In this document: one piece after another, positions 17,066 through 25,791 of the stretch
Numbering within the stretch: the first letter of the stretch is position 1
How the letters are laid out: the number at the start of each line of letters is the position of its first letter
Source: Myxococcales bacterium
Lineage (GTDB): Bacteria > Myxococcota_A > UBA9042
DNA length: 64,000 nucleotides
Assembly: GCA_947491025.1 (NCBI GenBank)
Contig: CANLIC010000001.1
Span: 124,001-188,000, forward strand
Direction: 5' to 3'
Program-made: the position numbers and the translations under genes
The notes under the pieces: model-generated
Databases searched by the model: none
What the model was told of the DNA's origin: nothing
Seen by the model: only the letters and a program-made list of their open reading frames with translations

Positions 17066-17686
17066 TCAGCTGAAGGGCGAACGCCCCTTCTTGCGGAGCA
17101 GCTCAAACTCCACGCCGGCCGCGGGCTCACGGGTAGCGTCAGAGGCCCGCACCGGCCGGATCATCCCGGGCGATTCGGCCTTGGTGCGGGCTTCGAACCA
17201 ATCGAGGCGGGCCTCCGAGAGCGCGAGCTGAGGCGTACAGCGCGCCACCACCGCTGATCCTTGCGCCTGCAGCCGGCTGGCGACGCGGGGGGGTCGCAAC
17301 CGCTCGGGCAGCGGCCGCCGCACTTGCACCCGCCTCAGCGGACGGACGCCGGCAAAGGGCCCCTCCAGCTGTCGCAGCAGGCGCTCACACTCGCCGACCA
17401 ACGCGAGCAGGGTCTGCATGTCGGCGGAAGTTGCCGCCTCCTTCTGTGCCGCCGAGGCCTCCTTGGGCGCCGCGTCGACAGCGCCAGCGCCATCGCCGAA
17501 CTCCGAGACCTCCTCGTCCGCCGGGTCGTCAGCGCTGGCCGACGACAACAAGCCGAACGCCCGCCCCAGCGCACCGCGCGCAACCTGCCGAAGGGCCCGA
17601 TCGCCTGCACCGGCGGCGAGCAGGCGGGCGATCTGATCGGCGTCGGCGGCGAGCACCAGAGGCAAAGGGGTGGCGGGTGCGCTCAT
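17066..17686 (-). CDS. Conserved-looking hypothetical cytoplasmic protein
   Basis: 206 aa, no signal peptide or membrane helix. N-terminal Ala/Leu-rich helical part (1-50), an acidic Ala/Glu segment (51-90), a helix ALVGECERLLRQLEGPF near 94-110, then a basic Arg/Pro-rich part. No family recognised. It overlaps the DUF192 gene stop by 4 nt (ATGA), so the pair is co-translated. The coupling and codon bias support a real gene. Confidence 0.6.
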   Translation of the reverse strand: MSAPATPLPLVLAADADQIARLLAAGAGDRALRQVARGALGRAFGLLSSASADDPADEEVSEFGDGAGAVDAAPKEASAAQKEAATSADMQTLLALVGECERLLRQLEGPFAGVRPLRRVQVRRPLPERLRPPRVASRLQAQGSAVVARCTPQLALSEARLDWFEARTKAESPGMIRPVRASDATREPAAGVEFELLRKKGRSPFS

Positions 17687-18405
17687 CGCGGCGCCCCGCC
17701 AGCAGGCGTGGCCCTGTCGCGCGAGAAGAGCAGCCGCACTCCGGGTAGAATCCCCAGCCGTGCCGCCTCATCTGCCGCGAGTTCGAGAACATAGCGCGAA
17801 GGTCGGGCCACTCCGCGCGACACGAGGTTGTTGGGTGGCACCGCCGCCAGCACGCCGACGACGCTCCACTCGGCGTCGATGAAGATCATGTCGAGGGAGA
17901 TCCAGGTGTTCTTCATCCAGAAATTCCAAGGCTGGTCGCCAAGCATGAAGAAGAGCATGCCCGTTGCCGGCGCCAGGTGGCGGCGAAACATCAAGCCGCG
18001 GCTCCGTTCGTCTTCCGTTTGTGCCAGCTCGACGCGCATTTTCGGCGACGATGCTCGCCCCGCGATCGCGATCGTGCCCCACGCCTGCAGCGGCGCGCCG
18101 CGTGGATCGACCACCTCCGCTGCGCCAGACGCGCCAGCTGCGGCTGCGCTAGCGTCCGCGGGGGCGGTCAGGGCCGTGCCATCGGTCACGGCCCCAGCGT
18201 GTGGAGGGTCGGCCAGCGGCGCCTCCGTCTGTGTGACTGCGCCGGTGCGCGCAACGAGTGCGCCGTCGACGGGCGCCACTTCCGGCGCAGGCGGCCGGGC
18301 GCAGGCAGTCATCACGACGACACCAAAGGCCAGCGCGAGCCCGATGTAGGGCAGCGTCGCCTGCATGCCGATCCCGATGAGCGGCGCTGGTCGGCGTTCC
18401 GGCAT
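17683..18405 (-). CDS. DUF192 lipoprotein
   Basis: 240 aa from the ATG at 18405 (AGGGAG upstream); a shorter start at 18366 is possible. Signal peptide with lipobox MTAC (Cys35), Ala-rich linker to about 100, then a full DUF192 domain: VELAQTEDERSRGLMFRRHL, MLFFMLGDQPWNFWMKNTWISLDMIF and SRYVLELAADEAARLGI. DUF192 proteins are small exported beta domains of unknown biochemical role, often single per genome. It is coupled to the hypothetical gene downstream. Confidence 0.85.
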   Translation of the reverse strand: MPERRPAPLIGIGMQATLPYIGLALAFGVVVMTACARPPAPEVAPVDGALVARTGAVTQTEAPLADPPHAGAVTDGTALTAPADASAAAAGASGAAEVVDPRGAPLQAWGTIAIAGRASSPKMRVELAQTEDERSRGLMFRRHLAPATGMLFFMLGDQPWNFWMKNTWISLDMIFIDAEWSVVGVLAAVPPNNLVSRGVARPSRYVLELAADEAARLGILPGVRLLFSRDRATPAGGAPR

Positions 18406-18613
18406 CGCGCTCCCTGGCCTCTGGCTCCCCTCGCCGCGACCTCTAGACCCGAGACCGAGGATCGCCTCTCGCCTTGGGCATGGCAAGCGAGGCGCGCCCC
18501 GAGGCGATCGCCGCTCGGCCTTTTGGGGGCTGCGACATCAAAGTCGGCCACCCGGCGCGCCGACGGAGCCTGGCGGCAGCCCCCCAGCGAGGCGCGTTCC
18601 GGTAGCGATGACG

Positions 18614-20485
18614 TCACGGTGGCAACGCCGCAAGGAGGGCCGCGGCGTCGGTGGGTCCCCAGATCTCACCCAGGCCATCGAGCGCCGCCCGCTCATGAAA
18701 GGGCCGCGCGCTGCCGACATCCATCCGCCATCTAGGGTTGTCCGTGGGGTGGTGGTAGCCGTCGGTACCCGCGGCGAGGCCGAGCGCGTGACCGGCCTCA
18801 TGGCTGATGGTGCCGGCCAGGAGCTGGGCGAGCGCCTCGAGAGCGGCGGCCAGCCCTCCCGGAGTCGCGGCACCGACTTGCAGCGGCGGCGCCGACGTTC
18901 CACCGAGCGCCGGCGCAAAGGGGCCGAACAGGCCATCGAAGGCGGTCTCGACGCCCGTGCCTCCCGGCCAAAGGGTCGGCGAGAAGCGCATGAAAGCGCT
19001 GAGAAACACGCCACCAAATGCGCCGCGCCCAGCAGAAAACGCCTCGGCGTCGAAGCCGTCCAGGCGCTCGCCACGAAAGCGGTTGCCGGCGTCCTTGCCT
19101 GCGCTGGGATCGAGCCCGAGCAGGCCGAATCCGTTGGGATCTTCCCCGTATACGCCGACTTGCAGCCACTCAATGGCGTCGGCCGGGGACTCGGCCAGGA
19201 CGTCGAGCGCGACATTGGCGAAGTGCTCAGACACAAGGCCCACGACCCTGGCGCGGACAGCCGCCTGGTGGTGCCCGAGGCCGAAGTGCCCGAATCCGAG
19301 CGCGACACCGGCATCCCACCTCACCACAAGCGCCTGGCGATCGCTGCCCCGCCGAAGCACGATCGAGACTGGAGCCGAAGCAGCCTCGCCGACGCCCACC
19401 AGGCGGGCTTCGCCCACAAAGCGCGCCCCGCGTGGCACGCCCTGCCAGGGCTGGCCGAGCGCCAGGTCCGACGGCAATCCGGCGCGACAGCTGCCGGCCT
19501 CGCCGCGCATCAGGGGGAGGGTCGCGCCGTCGGCGGTCCAGTCGGCGACCACGAGGTCTTGCAGACGCCACTGGCCGCGCATGCGCACGAGCGCTCCGTC
19601 CTTGCATGCCGCCGTGGTCAAACCAAGCGTCCGGGCCCGGCGCACCTCACAGCCATGCTGCGGGCAGCTCGCGACGAGGGGCGCCTCGTGCAGCGTCAGC
19701 GCGAAGGGCTCCGACCAGGGCCCTGCTTCCACGGCGCTGCCGAGCAGCTGGCGCCAAATTCGACCGCGCATCAGCGTCCCGGCCGGCGGCGGAGCATTCC
19801 AAGCCGCGCCGAAGCGCGCCTGCGCCGCGCGGCGATCCCAGTCCACCGCCGTCAATGTCGCGGTCAGGGGCGCCGGCAGCGCCACCGCGCCAGGCAAGGG
19901 TCCGAGCTCCAGCCAACACGCGCCCTCGCCGGGCAGGAGCAGGCCATCGGCGACCAGGCTGAAGGCGCCGCCAAGCGTGAGCGTCACGGTCGAGCCGGCA
20001 GCCGCGACGCCGCCGGAACCGAGCGTTGGCGCCGACAGCGCCGGCAATGCCCCAGTCCGCGTGCCGATCAAGCCGACGCAAGGCCCTTGCCCGTCGCCAC
20101 CGCTCGCTTCCGAAAAGACGCATGCCCTCTGCAGCGCCGCACCCGCACTGCCCCCGCCCGCGATCGTCTCGATCCGGGCGGCGCGCGACACAGGCGGGGC
20201 GGCATCGGGCACGAGGCCGGCGCCAATCCCGGCAGCGACGATAGAGCCTTCGACCAACGCCGAGTCCACCCGGGCTCGGACCTCAACACCTGCGCCCTGC
20301 AACACCAAGACCCGCCCGGCGAGCCCAACGCCGGAGACTCGCAGCGGCGAGCCAACCTGCAAGAGCGGCGGGGACTCGATCCGCATCAGCCGGGTCGGCA
20401 CGTCGCGGTCATCGGGCGCGCCGCAGGCCCAGCCACCGACAAGGGCCGCGCCTGCAAGCAGGCAGAGCGGCGCTGGCCGCCTCAT
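18614..20485 (-). CDS. Secreted zinc-metalloprotease-like lipoprotein
   Basis: 623 aa. Signal peptide with a loose lipobox (GGWAC, Cys21), then beta-rich tandem domains over about 30-330 that look IPT/Ig-like (PPLLQVGSPLRVSGVGLAG). Near residue 565 is SHEAGHALGLAAGTDGYHH, an HExxHxxG zincin motif. Metzincins carry the third zinc ligand right after (HExxHxxGxxH); here that position is Ala and a His pair follows five and six residues later, so zinc binding may be altered. The start overlaps the UPF0158 stop by 4 nt. Likely a surface or extracellular protease or derived adhesin. Confidence 0.65.
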   Translation of the reverse strand: MRRPAPLCLLAGAALVGGWACGAPDDRDVPTRLMRIESPPLLQVGSPLRVSGVGLAGRVLVLQGAGVEVRARVDSALVEGSIVAAGIGAGLVPDAAPPVSRAARIETIAGGGSAGAALQRACVFSEASGGDGQGPCVGLIGTRTGALPALSAPTLGSGGVAAAGSTVTLTLGGAFSLVADGLLLPGEGACWLELGPLPGAVALPAPLTATLTAVDWDRRAAQARFGAAWNAPPPAGTLMRGRIWRQLLGSAVEAGPWSEPFALTLHEAPLVASCPQHGCEVRRARTLGLTTAACKDGALVRMRGQWRLQDLVVADWTADGATLPLMRGEAGSCRAGLPSDLALGQPWQGVPRGARFVGEARLVGVGEAASAPVSIVLRRGSDRQALVVRWDAGVALGFGHFGLGHHQAAVRARVVGLVSEHFANVALDVLAESPADAIEWLQVGVYGEDPNGFGLLGLDPSAGKDAGNRFRGERLDGFDAEAFSAGRGAFGGVFLSAFMRFSPTLWPGGTGVETAFDGLFGPFAPALGGTSAPPLQVGAATPGGLAAALEALAQLLAGTISHEAGHALGLAAGTDGYHHPTDNPRWRMDVGSARPFHERAALDGLGEIWGPTDAAALLAALPP

Positions 20486-21135
20486 TCCGCGCGCCGACGC
20501 CCAAGCGACAATTCGGCCGCGGCCATCCGCGCGACGCCGAGCCGACCCGGCCCGTCTATGCCCGCGGCCGAGTCGCCCTCGGTCGACGATTCACCGCCCG
20601 GCGCGCCCTCGGCGGCCTCAGCCTCGGCATCGCTCGTCCGCAGCCGCGCGATCATGTCGGTGATGACCGTGTCGTCGACTTTGGCATCGAACGCCAGCGC
20701 CACCTCGGCGACGCGCCACCCGGCGGCCTCACGCTGTCGCTCGCGCCAGGCTTCCGCCGACTCCGGCCAGCGCCGCAGCGCGTCTCGAAAAGCCCGAAAG
20801 GGCTTCGGGCCTTCGAGGGCGGCCCGCAGCTCGGCCTGTTCGCGCCCTGGCTCGAGCTCCTCGAGGAAGGCCTCGGCGACGCGAAAATCCTCGTCGCTGT
20901 CGGGCCAAGGGACCTCGACCCAGCCGTCCTCTTCAAAGAGGCGAAGCTCGAAGGCCTCGAGTCTGGATTCGGCGTCACGCCGGCTCTCGAGCTCAAACGT
21001 CTCGCCGGTCAACACGTTCCAGTGTGCGCAGCGGTGCGGCGATGCGCTCAAAAACAGGTCGATCAGGCGGTCGCCTTGCCCAGCTGGGACACCGCGCCGA
21101 GCCGCCTTTGCCGAGGGTCTTCCTGCCTTCGCCAT
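20482..21135 (-). CDS. UPF0158 family protein
   Basis: 217 aa from the ATG at 21135, which has GAGGGG upstream; the longer frame to 21294 shows no start signal. Residues about 20-150 match the UPF0158 pattern: HWNVLTGETFEL, then VEVPWPDSDEDFRVAEAFLEEL and RAALEGPKPFRAFRDALRRWP with a Trp-rich end. These are small cytoplasmic proteins of unknown function. The C-terminal 60 residues are an Ala/Glu/Gly-rich tail not typical of the family. Coupled to the metalloprotease-like gene. Confidence 0.75.
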   Translation of the reverse strand: MAKAGRPSAKAARRGVPAGQGDRLIDLFLSASPHRCAHWNVLTGETFELESRRDAESRLEAFELRLFEEDGWVEVPWPDSDEDFRVAEAFLEELEPGREQAELRAALEGPKPFRAFRDALRRWPESAEAWRERQREAAGWRVAEVALAFDAKVDDTVITDMIARLRTSDAEAEAAEGAPGGESSTEGDSAAGIDGPGRLGVARMAAAELSLGRRRAE

Positions 21136-21468
21136 CGTCTTTTCGCCCCTCTGCGCCGCAGCGGCGCGTGCCAAAGTCTGAGCCTCTTGAGGACGGCTTC
21201 TGCCCAGAACCGCGTCGGGCGGGGCCCTGTCGGCCAAAGCCCGCCTCCCAAAGGGGCCGCGTCCCCAAGGGCACGCATCCGCGGGCGACTGCATCGGCCG
21301 AGCCTGGCCTCGGGTTCGCCGCCGGCGGCCTGCGCCACCGAGCTACGGCTCGCCACCCCTCGCAGCATGGCGGCTCGGCGCCGATGATGCCACACTGGGC
21401 CTGCGCTTGCACCGCCGCCATCCGCATCCAGGATCTACCGCGCGTGTCGGCGAACAAGGAGCCTGGGC
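21136..21468. other. Divergent intergenic region, nothing specific seen
   Basis: It separates the minus-strand UPF0158 gene from the plus-strand DUF483 gene and must carry both promoters. I found no good -35/-10 pairs. An AAGGAG ribosome site at 21456-21461 belongs to the DUF483 gene. Confidence 0.4.
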
Positions 21469-21513
21469 CTGCCCGCACCTCGCACCCTGCTGCCGCCGCC
21501 TGCTTCGTCGCTG

Positions 21514-22680
21514 GTGTTGGCCTACGCCAGCCTGATGGCCGACGCCGCGCGCGGCGACGTTCGCTCCGTCGATCTTCGTCTCCAAGGCTTGCTCGGCCTG
21601 CCGCGACCGCGAACGCTGCCCATGGACGCCGCCGCGGCGCGGACCAGCCTCGCCACCCTGGCCCCACAACCCACGTTGCAAAGCCGTTCAATGCTGCGCT
21701 ACCGGGGGGTCAAGCCAGCGGAATTGGCGATGGCGCGCCACGCGATCAAGCCCGTCGTCAAGTTTGAAGACCTGCCCGAAGCGGAGGTAACCAGGCTGCT
21801 CGCTTCCTTGCCACCGGGCCTGCGCGTCGCGGTGGGAGCGCCCTACCGCAAGGATGGCCTTTTGCTCCGCAGCGCCCCATGCCGTCGCGGCGATCCTGAG
21901 GCCCTGCGCGTCGTCTACGCCTCACGCGGCGACGAAGGCGACCGCCTGCGGCGACTCGAGCACGACGCCCCTGATGATGTGCGCGCCGCCGGCGCCTTGC
22001 TCGGTTTTCCACCCTGCTGCGTCGAAGCGTTCGCCATCGACATGGCGCGCAGCCGCGACAATGACGATACGCTCAATGACGACGCATGTTTACGCGTCCT
22101 GGCCACCGCCCCGTGGCACACGCCCGGCGACGCGCGGCTCAATCCGCTCTCGGACCTCGAACTGCTCGGCTTCTACCCCTGCACCAGCCGATGCCCTGCC
22201 GCCGTGGCCTTCGCCGATCGGGTCCTCGCCGCACTCGCGCAGGACGACCCAGCCTTGGCTGCAACCCTTCCGCACGCCCTCGCCGTCGACGTCGTCTTCT
22301 ATCGCCTGCCCTTCTTCGTCGCTGCGAACCGGCCACACCCTTCCAAAGAGGCGCATCCAAGTGCCGGTGGCCCAGGCCAAGACCTGCCATCGCGGGACTG
22401 GGTGCCCGCAGCCGCCCTTCAAGGCAACGTCTTTGGCCAGCCACGCGTGGCCGCGGTCCAGCGACGGGCCCACGCGATCCTCAGCAGTGCCCTGGCCGGG
22501 GCCGTAGCCGTCCGGATCGCCGCAGACGCCACGGGCGATGGGCGGCTAGAGCTGCTGCAGCCCGACGGCGAGGTGCGGGCCCTCGACGCCGCAGCCGTGG
22601 CATCGCCGCCGCTCCCCGGCGGCGACGTCGCACGCTTTGTGCCGCTGCAGGCGCGTTTCGCCGTTGGGGCGCTCGCCTAG
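21514..22680 (+). CDS. DUF483-like protein
   Basis: 388 aa from the GTG at 21514. The AAGGAG site at 21456-21461 lies too far upstream of it but fits a rare in-frame CTG at 21469, so the start is unsettled. Mid-protein, LLGFPPCCVEAFAIDMAR (about 165-182) is the Cys-Cys signature of DUF483-type proteins, and a second Cys pair follows (FYPCTSRCPAAVAFADRVL). The paired cysteines suggest metal or Fe-S binding, by inference. No signal peptide. It ends just before the export-module promoter. Confidence 0.65.
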   Translation: MLAYASLMADAARGDVRSVDLRLQGLLGLPRPRTLPMDAAAARTSLATLAPQPTLQSRSMLRYRGVKPAELAMARHAIKPVVKFEDLPEAEVTRLLASLPPGLRVAVGAPYRKDGLLLRSAPCRRGDPEALRVVYASRGDEGDRLRRLEHDAPDDVRAAGALLGFPPCCVEAFAIDMARSRDNDDTLNDDACLRVLATAPWHTPGDARLNPLSDLELLGFYPCTSRCPAAVAFADRVLAALAQDDPALAATLPHALAVDVVFYRLPFFVAANRPHPSKEAHPSAGGPGQDLPSRDWVPAAALQGNVFGQPRVAAVQRRAHAILSSALAGAVAVRIAADATGDGRLELLQPDGEVRALDAAAVASPPLPGGDVARFVPLQARFAVGALA

Positions 22681-22859
22681 GGCGGACGACGCAAGCGGTG
22701 GCTTTTGATCCTGGTGCCAGCGCCCGGCAACCCAAGCGCTGCGCAGCCCGGAGCGCCCGCCTCCCAAAGGCAGGTCCGAGCTGGCATCCGGCGGTCGTCG
22801 CGCGCCACCGCTGAGGGTCTAGGCGAGAAACGCAGGGGTGCTCCAAAGAGCCCAAGAGG

Positions 22860-22888
22860 TTGACACCCGATCACTTGGTTCTTAGACT
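22860..22888 (+). promoter_or_regulatory. Strong sigma70-type promoter of the export module
   Basis: TTGACA (22860-22865, perfect), 17 nt spacer, TAGACT (22883-22888, 4 of 6). RNA would start near 22895, about 240 nt before the first gene (23134). Confidence 0.7.
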
Positions 22889-23133
22889 CCCCACGCGCTT
22901 GCGCAGTCATGGCGGCTCTGGCACAGAGTGGCGCCATGGCCGCAGGCGTCGCCGGCGCGGCCGAGTTGAGGGGCAGCCGAAGGGCTACAGCGCAGCGACG
23001 AGGAAGCCTCGAGCGGCGGTGGCCCATGAGCAGAGTTGAACAACGGCAGGCACATGGCCCGCCAGTCAGCGGAAGGCTCCAGGGACCCCGGACGAACAGC
23101 GCAGCGAGTGAATCGGGTGTGGGAGGCAGGCAG
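22889..23133 (+). other. Long 5' leader of the export module
   Basis: Roughly 240 nt between the predicted RNA start and the ATG at 23134. The reading frame stays open from an ATG at 22909, but that ATG lacks a ribosome site and the product looks unlike a protein until 23134. It could hold an RNA regulatory element; I see no known riboswitch. Confidence 0.35.
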
Positions 23134-23832
23134 ATGAGTCAGACCGAGAACAACGGACAGCAAGCGCAGTCGCACAGCGACAGCAAGCCGGGCATGAGCG
23201 CCGGGGCGTGGCTGTTTCGCCGCGAAGTCATCGGCTTGGCGCTTAGCGCCGCCGCGCTTCTGACGGCCGTCGCCGTCGGCGCGCAGACCACCGACGGGCA
23301 AGGCCAGGCGCCAATCGACGAGGCGACCGCGCGCGGCCTCGTGACGACCAGCGCCAACTTGATCGGCCAGATCAAGGGGATGTTCGAGAAGGCCGAGAAA
23401 GCGGTCAGCAGCAACGCAAGCAGCGCCAGCGGTCGGACCCGCGAGTGTGTTGGCGAAGTGTACCAGGAGATGCGGAACAGCTACAAACTCGCGCAGCAGT
23501 ACGCCGTTGACGTCGAGATCGCGGGTGGCAAAGACCTCAAGGAGGCCGAGAACGCCGCCGCGGTCGAGAAGGCTTACGCCAAGCTCTCTTCGGTGTTCGA
23601 GGCGTTTGTCTCCCTGGACAGCAAGCTCAATGGCTGCGGCGGATCGGCCGGCACCACAGCGATCGACGGCGCCGCCACGGTGGAGAAGACCAACGCTTCG
23701 ACGACCACGACCAACCCGACGGGTGGCGGCAACAGCGCCCAGAACACCCTGTCCGACCTGACGGTGAGCGCCGAGAACAGCAAGGTGGGTTCGCCCGAGG
23801 CGCTCGGCGACAACACAGAGAAGAAGCCCTAG
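23134..23832 (+). CDS. Unknown exported helical protein, first gene of export module
   Basis: 232 aa, ATG preceded by GGGAGG. Cytoplasmic 27-residue polar start, one hydrophobic segment near 32-50 ending AVAVGAQ (signal peptide or anchor), then a largely alpha-helical domain (60-170) with two cysteines (near 107 and 170) that could pair. The C-terminal 60 residues are Thr/Asn/Ser/Gly-rich and probably disordered. No family recognised. Its position after the promoter and before the beta-barrel and OPX genes suggests a periplasmic accessory of polysaccharide export; that is inference. Confidence 0.65.
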   Translation: MSQTENNGQQAQSHSDSKPGMSAGAWLFRREVIGLALSAAALLTAVAVGAQTTDGQGQAPIDEATARGLVTTSANLIGQIKGMFEKAEKAVSSNASSASGRTRECVGEVYQEMRNSYKLAQQYAVDVEIAGGKDLKEAENAAAVEKAYAKLSSVFEAFVSLDSKLNGCGGSAGTTAIDGAATVEKTNASTTTTNPTGGGNSAQNTLSDLTVSAENSKVGSPEALGDNTEKKP

Positions 23833-23883
23833 TCCGGCACCGAGGGTGGCCGTGCGGCCAACTTCGGACAGCGACGAGGGTTG

Positions 23884-23896
23884 GGACTCTGAGTCC
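23884..23896. promoter_or_regulatory. Perfect 13-bp palindrome
   Basis: GGACTCTGAGTCC, flanked by TTG and AAC, between the first two export genes. It is operator-like because the single-base centre cannot form an RNA loop. Just upstream (23847-23860) is a short stem TGGCC-GTGC-GGCCA. Function unproven. Confidence 0.25.
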
Positions 23897-24002
23897 AACA
23901 GTGCCTGGCCGCGCCACCTGCCTGAGCGCGCATCAAGATGGGTCGCGGAACCACAGCGGACGCGGGTTTGGCGAACGACAGAGGAGTCTGAGGGTGCAAT
24001 AC

Positions 24003-25388
24003 ATGTCTACTGGCCGCGCGAGCTCCGTCGCCGCCTACGCCGCACGATCGGCCGCGCCGCAGTCGCCCGCGCCATTGTCGCTGCTCGTGGCTGCTTGCTT
24101 GTTTGCGCCTGGGCTCGCCGTGGCGCAGGCCGGCTCTCTCTCGCAGCCGAACCTCGGCTCGGCGGCGTCAATGCAGTCGCTCTCGACCAGCGAGCGATCT
24201 GGCGGCCTGCGCAGCGGTGAGTTCATCCTGACCCCCAGCTTGGAGCTCGGCGGGCATCACGACACCAACGTGTTCAATGGCAACGCTTCGGAAGTGGGCA
24301 ACGAGCCTGAGTCCGGCACTTCGCTGCGCCTGATGCCGCGGCTCGGCCTCAGCAACGGCATCGAGAGCGACATCCAGTTTGCATTCGACGCCGTGGGCGA
24401 CGGCCGTATCTACCTCTCTGGCAGCGACACGGTGAAAGAACTGACGAACTTCGGTGGCTCCGCCGACCTTGGCGTCACCTTCTTTCGGCGGCGGGCGCTC
24501 TCGTTCACGATCGGCAACCAGTTCCGCCGGGCGCTCCAGGCCAACAACTGGGAGACGTTGGAGACCTTGAATCGGCTGACCAACGTGACCTCGGCGCGTG
24601 TGTCGTTCCATCCCGGTGAGATCCCAGAGCGCCGCCCGCTTGAGGTGTCGTTGGCCGGCTCGTACGTCATCGATCGCTTTGACGAGTTCGCCTCAGGCGA
24701 TACCAGCACGATCCGAACGGCCCTCACCGGCTCATGGCGCTTTCTGCCGATGACGGCGGTGCTGCTCGACAGCGCGCTCGACTTCCGCGCCTTCGAGACC
24801 CCGAGCGCCCTCGGCACCTCGGCCAATTCGTCGCCCTGGCGTGCACGCGTTGGCTTGGCGGGTGCCTTCACCGAGTCGCTCTCGTTCCGCGTGCTCGGCG
24901 GCTGGGGCATGTCGCTTCACGAAACCGAGGATCCGGACTCGACCTTCAGTGGCTTCGTCGGCAGCGTCGGCGTGGTCTACCGTCCATCGAGCGCGGTGCT
25001 GTTGTCGCTGTCGTACGATCGCAACTTCTCGGACTCGTTCTACGGCAACTTCTTCGTGACCGACAGCGGCACCATCAGTCTCCGCCAGTCCTTCGGCAGC
25101 CTGATGTCCGCGACGGCTTGGTTCACCGGCGCCTACGCGCAGTACGGCAAGTACGCGCGCCCGCCGCCAAGCGGCGTCACCATCACGCAGGCCGTGCGCA
25201 AAGACGTCCAACTCAATGGCGGCATCCGGGCGACGATCGAGGTCTCGCGCATGTTGTCAGCCAACCTCGGCTACCAGCTTCGCGGCGTCAGCACCGACTT
25301 CAAGCTCGCCTCCACCGATGGCCGTGTTCTCGATGCTGGCGCCTACTTGGCCCACGAAATCTTCGCGGGCGTCTCGGTCCGCTACTAG
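24003..25388 (+). CDS. Outer-membrane beta-barrel, probable partner of the short OPX protein
   Basis: 461 aa from the ATG at 24003 (AGGG upstream); an in-frame GTG at 23994 is also plausible. A signal peptide ends near AVAQ-A (residue about 42). From about 65 onward there are alternating amphipathic strands (LTPSLELGGHHDTNVF, LRLMPRLGLSNG, VSLAGSYVIDRF, LLSLSYDRNF) ending with aromatic Tyr (GVSVRY), the outer-membrane insertion signal. In Myxococcus xanthus, short OPX lipoproteins that lack their own membrane segment pair with such a barrel (WzpX/WzpS/WzpB) to form a composite export pore. The OPX gene directly downstream is of that short type. Exact strand number is not determinable here. 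Confidence 0.8.
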   Translation: MSTGRASSVAAYAARSAAPQSPAPLSLLVAACLFAPGLAVAQAGSLSQPNLGSAASMQSLSTSERSGGLRSGEFILTPSLELGGHHDTNVFNGNASEVGNEPESGTSLRLMPRLGLSNGIESDIQFAFDAVGDGRIYLSGSDTVKELTNFGGSADLGVTFFRRRALSFTIGNQFRRALQANNWETLETLNRLTNVTSARVSFHPGEIPERRPLEVSLAGSYVIDRFDEFASGDTSTIRTALTGSWRFLPMTAVLLDSALDFRAFETPSALGTSANSSPWRARVGLAGAFTESLSFRVLGGWGMSLHETEDPDSTFSGFVGSVGVVYRPSSAVLLSLSYDRNFSDSFYGNFFVTDSGTISLRQSFGSLMSATAWFTGAYAQYGKYARPPPSGVTITQAVRKDVQLNGGIRATIEVSRMLSANLGYQLRGVSTDFKLASTDGRVLDAGAYLAHEIFAGVSVRY

Positions 25389-25791
25389 GCGTGACGGCAA
25401 CAGGCGCTCCGCCCTGCCTCTGCGGCCTCGATATGTGATCCTCGACTCTCAAAGCGGCAACGGACAGCGAAGCCACTCGCATCGGGCTGGACCGGAGCGA
25501 TGGTGGCAGGCGCCAGGCAAGAAGCTTGGCAGTTGCCGAACAAGGCAAGAGCCGCAGGGTGTGCCACCGCGTGACCGCGAACGGAGCGGGCTGCGAGCAG
25601 GCGAGGCAGAGACGATGGCGCCTGGAGCGAATCACCGACAGGCAGAGCGGTCGGGCCCGCGGCTTCGCGGCGGCGTCGCTAACGGCGGCCTGTGCCGGTC
25701 GGTTGCGGCGGACGAGGGATACAACGCTAGGGGCCATGGCGCCGCCGCCGATACCACAGAGCGGCAGCTCCTCAGCGGCGCCGATGGGTCG
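25389..25791 (+). other. Long gap inside the export module
   Basis: 403 nt between barrel and OPX genes, unusual in a tight cluster. The OPX frame stays open through all of it, with an in-frame ATG at 25615 preceded by GAGG, but codon choice here is less biased than in the OPX domain. It may be an untranslated spacer or an N-terminal extension. Confidence 0.35.
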
